Part shown: positions 62,003-64,000 of the stretch, piece by piece
Position numbering within the stretch: position 1 is the first letter of the stretch
Layout of the letters: each line of letters begins with the position of its first letter
NCBI GenBank assembly: GCA_003994795.1
Contig: AP018269.1
Coordinates: 4,675,677-4,739,676, forward strand
Length of the DNA stretch: 64,000 bases
Source: Cylindrospermum sp. NIES-4074
GTDB lineage: Bacteria > Cyanobacteriota > Cyanobacteriia > Cyanobacteriales > Nostocaceae
Direction: 5' to 3'
Notes under the pieces: generated by a model
What the model was told of the DNA's origin: nothing
Database searches by the model: none
The model's input: only the letters and a program-made list of their open reading frames with translations
Program-made: the position numbers and the translations under genes

Positions 62003-62272
62003 CTAAAACTGAGAAAGTAGTTTGTCATAATCTGCGTGAGTACCAATCCAGAACCAAACAATACCGCTTTCGTTTCGTACAGCTACAGCACGGTAACTTT
62101 TGCTAATACGGGCAGAGTAGATAGGTAAGGTTGGATGTACTTGTTTGAAACGGAGACTAGGATGCTGGGGATCTTGTTTAAACTGTCGATAAGCTACTCG
62201 TGCTTGTTGCTGCACTTGCTGGGGAAGATTAGCGAACAAGTTACGAAACTGAACGGTTGTTTTAGATTTCAC
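62003..62272 (-). CDS. RelE/ParE-superfamily toxin-like protein
   Basis: 89 residues: QFKQDPQHPSLRFKQVH, IYSARISKSYRAVAVRNE and IVWFWIGTHADYDKLLSQF match RelE/ParE-like toxins, with the basic SKSYR and terminal HADYD motifs. It overlaps the upstream small gene by 4 bp, as in a toxin-antitoxin pair. Confidence 0.8.
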   Translation of the reverse strand: MKSKTTVQFRNLFANLPQQVQQQARVAYRQFKQDPQHPSLRFKQVHPTLPIYSARISKSYRAVAVRNESGIVWFWIGTHADYDKLLSQF

Positions 62273-62487
62273 AGATTTTCTGGATCTAATTCTTGCGTTT
62301 TACCTGCTTTATCTTCAGCTAATGCTGCTGCTGCAAGTTGAGCAAGTACATCATGTGAATTGGCAAATGTTCTATCCCAAAGGGTTTCGTTTTCCAATTC
62401 TTCTAAGATGAATGTAGCAATTCTATCTTGCTCTGTCTCAGGAAGTTGCTTTATTTGTGCGATCGCTTGTTCAAGTAACTGAGTCAT
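62269..62487 (-). CDS. Antitoxin-like protein paired with the RelE/ParE toxin
   Basis: 72 residues, acidic and helical: LEQAIAQIKQLPETEQDRIA, then FILEELENETLWDRTFANSH. This pattern (short helix, 'LP-x-x-EQ-D-x-IA') is common in antitoxins preceding RelE-like genes in cyanobacteria. Stop/start overlap with the toxin. Confidence 0.75.
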   Translation of the reverse strand: MTQLLEQAIAQIKQLPETEQDRIATFILEELENETLWDRTFANSHDVLAQLAAAALAEDKAGKTQELDPENL

Positions 62488-62544
62488 GGCTGTGATGCTG
62501 CTGTGGATAAGACTTTTTAACTATTGTAGTGATATCTTACAAAT

Positions 62545-62877
62545 CTAATACAGTGTCAAAACTCCCAAATCTGGATTTTGTTCAAAAGCTTGAATGTCTT
62601 CTAAATGCGATCGCAAGATTTCTTCAATTTGGCTAGTTGAACAATTACCACGACGAATCCAAATTACTTTAGGTGGAAAACCTTGCAAAATGCTTAACTC
62701 ATTAAAATCAGCATCTTTTGTTACCAGCATAAATTTACCTAACAGTGCATATTCCCTCACACTGCAATCATCTGCTTGATCCAAACCAATTAAAAAAAGA
62801 TGCTGCGAGTCTGGGTAAATATCAGCAAGTCGATTAACTAACCGAGGTGATAGGTTATGGTCAAATAGTAACTTCAT
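62545..62877 (-). CDS. DUF5615 PIN-like toxin
   Basis: 110 residues. MKLLFDHNLSPRLVNRLADI with its first Asp, VREYALLGKFMLVTKDADF with a second acidic cluster, and VIWIRRGNC match the DUF5615 (Mut7-C/PIN-like) RNase family. It overlaps the DUF433 gene by 4 bp, the usual VapBC-like arrangement. Confidence 0.85.
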   Translation of the reverse strand: MKLLFDHNLSPRLVNRLADIYPDSQHLFLIGLDQADDCSVREYALLGKFMLVTKDADFNELSILQGFPPKVIWIRRGNCSTSQIEEILRSHLEDIQAFEQNPDLGVLTLY

Positions 62878-63098
62878 GCTTGCATTGTTAGCATTTGCCG
62901 TTCTTTATCAGCTGCATAACTGAGACAAGCTAAAATATCTTCTTGCGTCAAATAAGGAAAGTCATCAAGAACTTCCTCATAAGTCATCCCAGAAGCAAGA
63001 TATGATAAAACATCATATACAGTAATCCGCATTCCTCGAATACAAGGCTTACCGCCTCTTTTTCCTGGTTCAATTGTAATAATATTTTGGTACTGCAT
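62874..63098 (-). CDS. DUF433 antitoxin
   Basis: 74 residues from ATG 63098, which gives the family-length protein; the frame is open further upstream but that part is repeat-like. IITIEPGKRGGKPCIRGMRI, TVYDVLSYLASGMTYEEVL and FPYLTQEDILACLSYAADKE are DUF433 signatures (winged helix, VapB-like). Pairs with the DUF5615 toxin. Confidence 0.88.
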   Translation of the reverse strand: MQYQNIITIEPGKRGGKPCIRGMRITVYDVLSYLASGMTYEEVLDDFPYLTQEDILACLSYAADKERQMLTMQA

Positions 63099-63449
63099 TC
63101 TGTTTACAGCTAGACTGGCTATGTTTTCTATTTTGATGCTAGCAAGTTTAGGCGATACTAACTGGCTTCCCTTATTAATCCTTCCTCTACACCATCTAAA
63201 TCTATTGTATGTACAATTGTACATACAGAAAAAGTGCGATCGCGCAATTCTATTTGATTCAGAACTTAAACTGTGTAGGTTGGGGAGCCATTCACGTGCG
63301 GGGGTTCCCCCCGTTGAGTGAAGTGGCATTTGAGGAACGAAACCCAACATTTGCGATATTTTGTTGGGTTCCTACAATTTTCTTAACTGAACCGTATTGT
63401 GCTGTATGCACTACCAAAAGCGGGGAATAGTAGCAATACTGATTCTATT

Positions 63450-64000
63450 TCACAGGTTTGGCTTTAACATCCGCTCCTCGATTTCTTGCCACCAACCTGG
63501 GGAAGTGTCGCCAACCGCTGCTTTTTTACAATTGATGATGAGCCTATTTGCATAGATATATTTATCGTCTAGTGTTACCAGTTCTTCCTCAGATAAATCA
63601 ATCATTTCTGGTGTAAGGTTGAAAGCACCTAGCAAACTTGTTCGGAGTTCTTCAGCAAATTTAGTAAGTTTTTCCTTTGGTTGTTCATCATTGGGAATTT
63701 CAGATTTCAATTTCTCTAGGTTTACAGCTAGTTTAGTAAATCCTTCATAATTAAAGATTTGTAATTTTTCAAGTTTACGCGTGGCCTCAATAGCTTCGTT
63801 GATGGTGTTGGAGTTGGCGTAGGCGTCGGCGATGGCGATGGCGTTGGAGTGGTCGTAGGAGTGGTCGTAGGAGTGGTCGTAGACGTCGGCGATGGCGTTG
63901 GCGTTGACGTTGGCGATGGCGCTCGCCATCATGATGTCGTCGGCGTAGGCGTCGTCGTCGGCGATGGCGATGGCGATCGCAATTGCAATTGCAATTGCAC
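63450..64000 (-). CDS. C-terminal part of a NACHT-type (STAND) protein with hexanucleotide repeats
   Basis: The frame is open to the right edge of the window, so the N-terminus is missing. Over the first 75 visible residues it reads alternating Ala with Ile/Asn/Asp/Tyr (AIAIAIADDDAYADD; ANVNANAIADVYDHS), encoded by GGCGAT-type hexamers and three 12-bp GGAGTGGTCGTA units (63846-63881). The last 110 residues (LEKLQIFNYEGF, LLGAFNLTPEMIDLSEEELV, YIYANRLIINCKKAAVG, WWQEIEERML) resemble the C-terminal helical domain that closes many cyanobacterial NACHT NTPases, which are NLR-like proteins, some with antiphage function. The NACHT domain itself is outside the window. Confidence 0.6.
   Translation of the reverse strand, partial: AIAIAIAIAIAIADDDAYADDIMMASAIANVNANAIADVYDHSYDHSYDHSNAIAIADAYANSNTINEAIEATRKLEKLQIFNYEGFTKLAVNLEKLKSEIPNDEQPKEKLTKFAEELRTSLLGAFNLTPEMIDLSEEELVTLDDKYIYANRLIINCKKAAVGDTSPGWWQEIEERMLKPNL

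Noticed and set aside
63099-63350. N-terminal extension of the DUF433 gene
   Set aside because: The extension lacks DUF433 features, and ATG 63098 gives the standard family length.
1-64000. tRNA, rRNA or tmRNA genes
   Set aside because: I looked for T-loop (GTTCGAATC-like) and other conserved words on both strands and found none that fold convincingly.

Overview
The window is chromosomal DNA of a filamentous, probably heterocyst-forming cyanobacterium of the Nostoc/Anabaena type. Evidence: HIP1 octamers (GCGATCGC) occur throughout, short tandemly repeated heptamers and nonamers typical of that group are present, and there are cyanobacterial marker genes (ycf51, ycf54, petG, cytM, a cyanobacteriochrome kinase, an NtcA-type urea transporter promoter). 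Both ends cut genes: a multicopper oxidase on the left (N-terminus missing) and a NACHT-type protein on the right (only the C-terminus present).

Layout. 0-5 kb: multicopper oxidase, Ycf51, an iron-type alcohol dehydrogenase overlapping a class I/II aminotransferase. 5-9 kb: an Rpn-type nuclease gene with a duplicated, decayed 3' end; then an arsenic cluster (arsR, two ATCAA-N6-TTGAT operators, an aquaporin in place of an arsenite pump, arsH, arsC) and a small protein with a double-glycine-like motif. 9-13.7 kb: acyltransferase, flavin monooxygenase, OmpR-type regulator, hisG. 13.9-19.5 kb: light-signalling group: a cyanobacteriochrome histidine kinase whose ATPase domain is interrupted and frameshifted by a heptanucleotide repeat array, an Rcp1-type response regulator, and a hybrid kinase. 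20-28.3 kb: ABC exporter, acetoacetate-decarboxylase-like protein, and the NtcA-type urtA-urtBCDE urea transporter, with MITE-like repeats between urtA and urtB and directly after urtE.

28.6-37 kb is the most accessory-looking part: a methyltransferase, then a protein with the leader seen in DUF4157/eCIS-associated proteins and a variable C-terminus, overlapped by a probable immunity gene, a repeat-containing protein, a leucine-rich-repeat protein, a parvulin-type isomerase and a YbjN-domain protein. 37-41 kb: a two-component pair and a kinase with a complete ethylene-receptor-type copper/ethylene-binding domain. 43-44 kb: a four-repeat orphan CRISPR array with a probable leader, a MITE and other repeats. 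44-50.9 kb: TauD-type dioxygenase, a small secreted protein, DUF3370 protein, C15-like peptidase, hisH, rsmD, petG, cytM. 51.3-52.5 kb: an IS200-type (REP-associated) transposase between two direct copies of a composite hairpin repeat, one of which contains a 50-bp tandem array. 52.5-64 kb: ABC transporter, membrane proteins, DedA, ABC-2 permease, two Uma2 proteins, pdxJ, SnoaL-like protein, ycf54, and three toxin-antitoxin-like pairs before the NACHT-type C-terminus.

Strongest leads: (1) the heptamer array in the cyanobacteriochrome kinase, where one extra 7-bp unit would restore the frame (possible phase-variable photoreceptor); (2) the eCIS-type effector/immunity neighbourhood; (3) the RAYT-like transposase with its composite repeats; (4) the aquaporin-type arsenic operon; (5) the ethylene-receptor-like kinase. 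All functions are read from sequence motifs and family knowledge; no searches were run.
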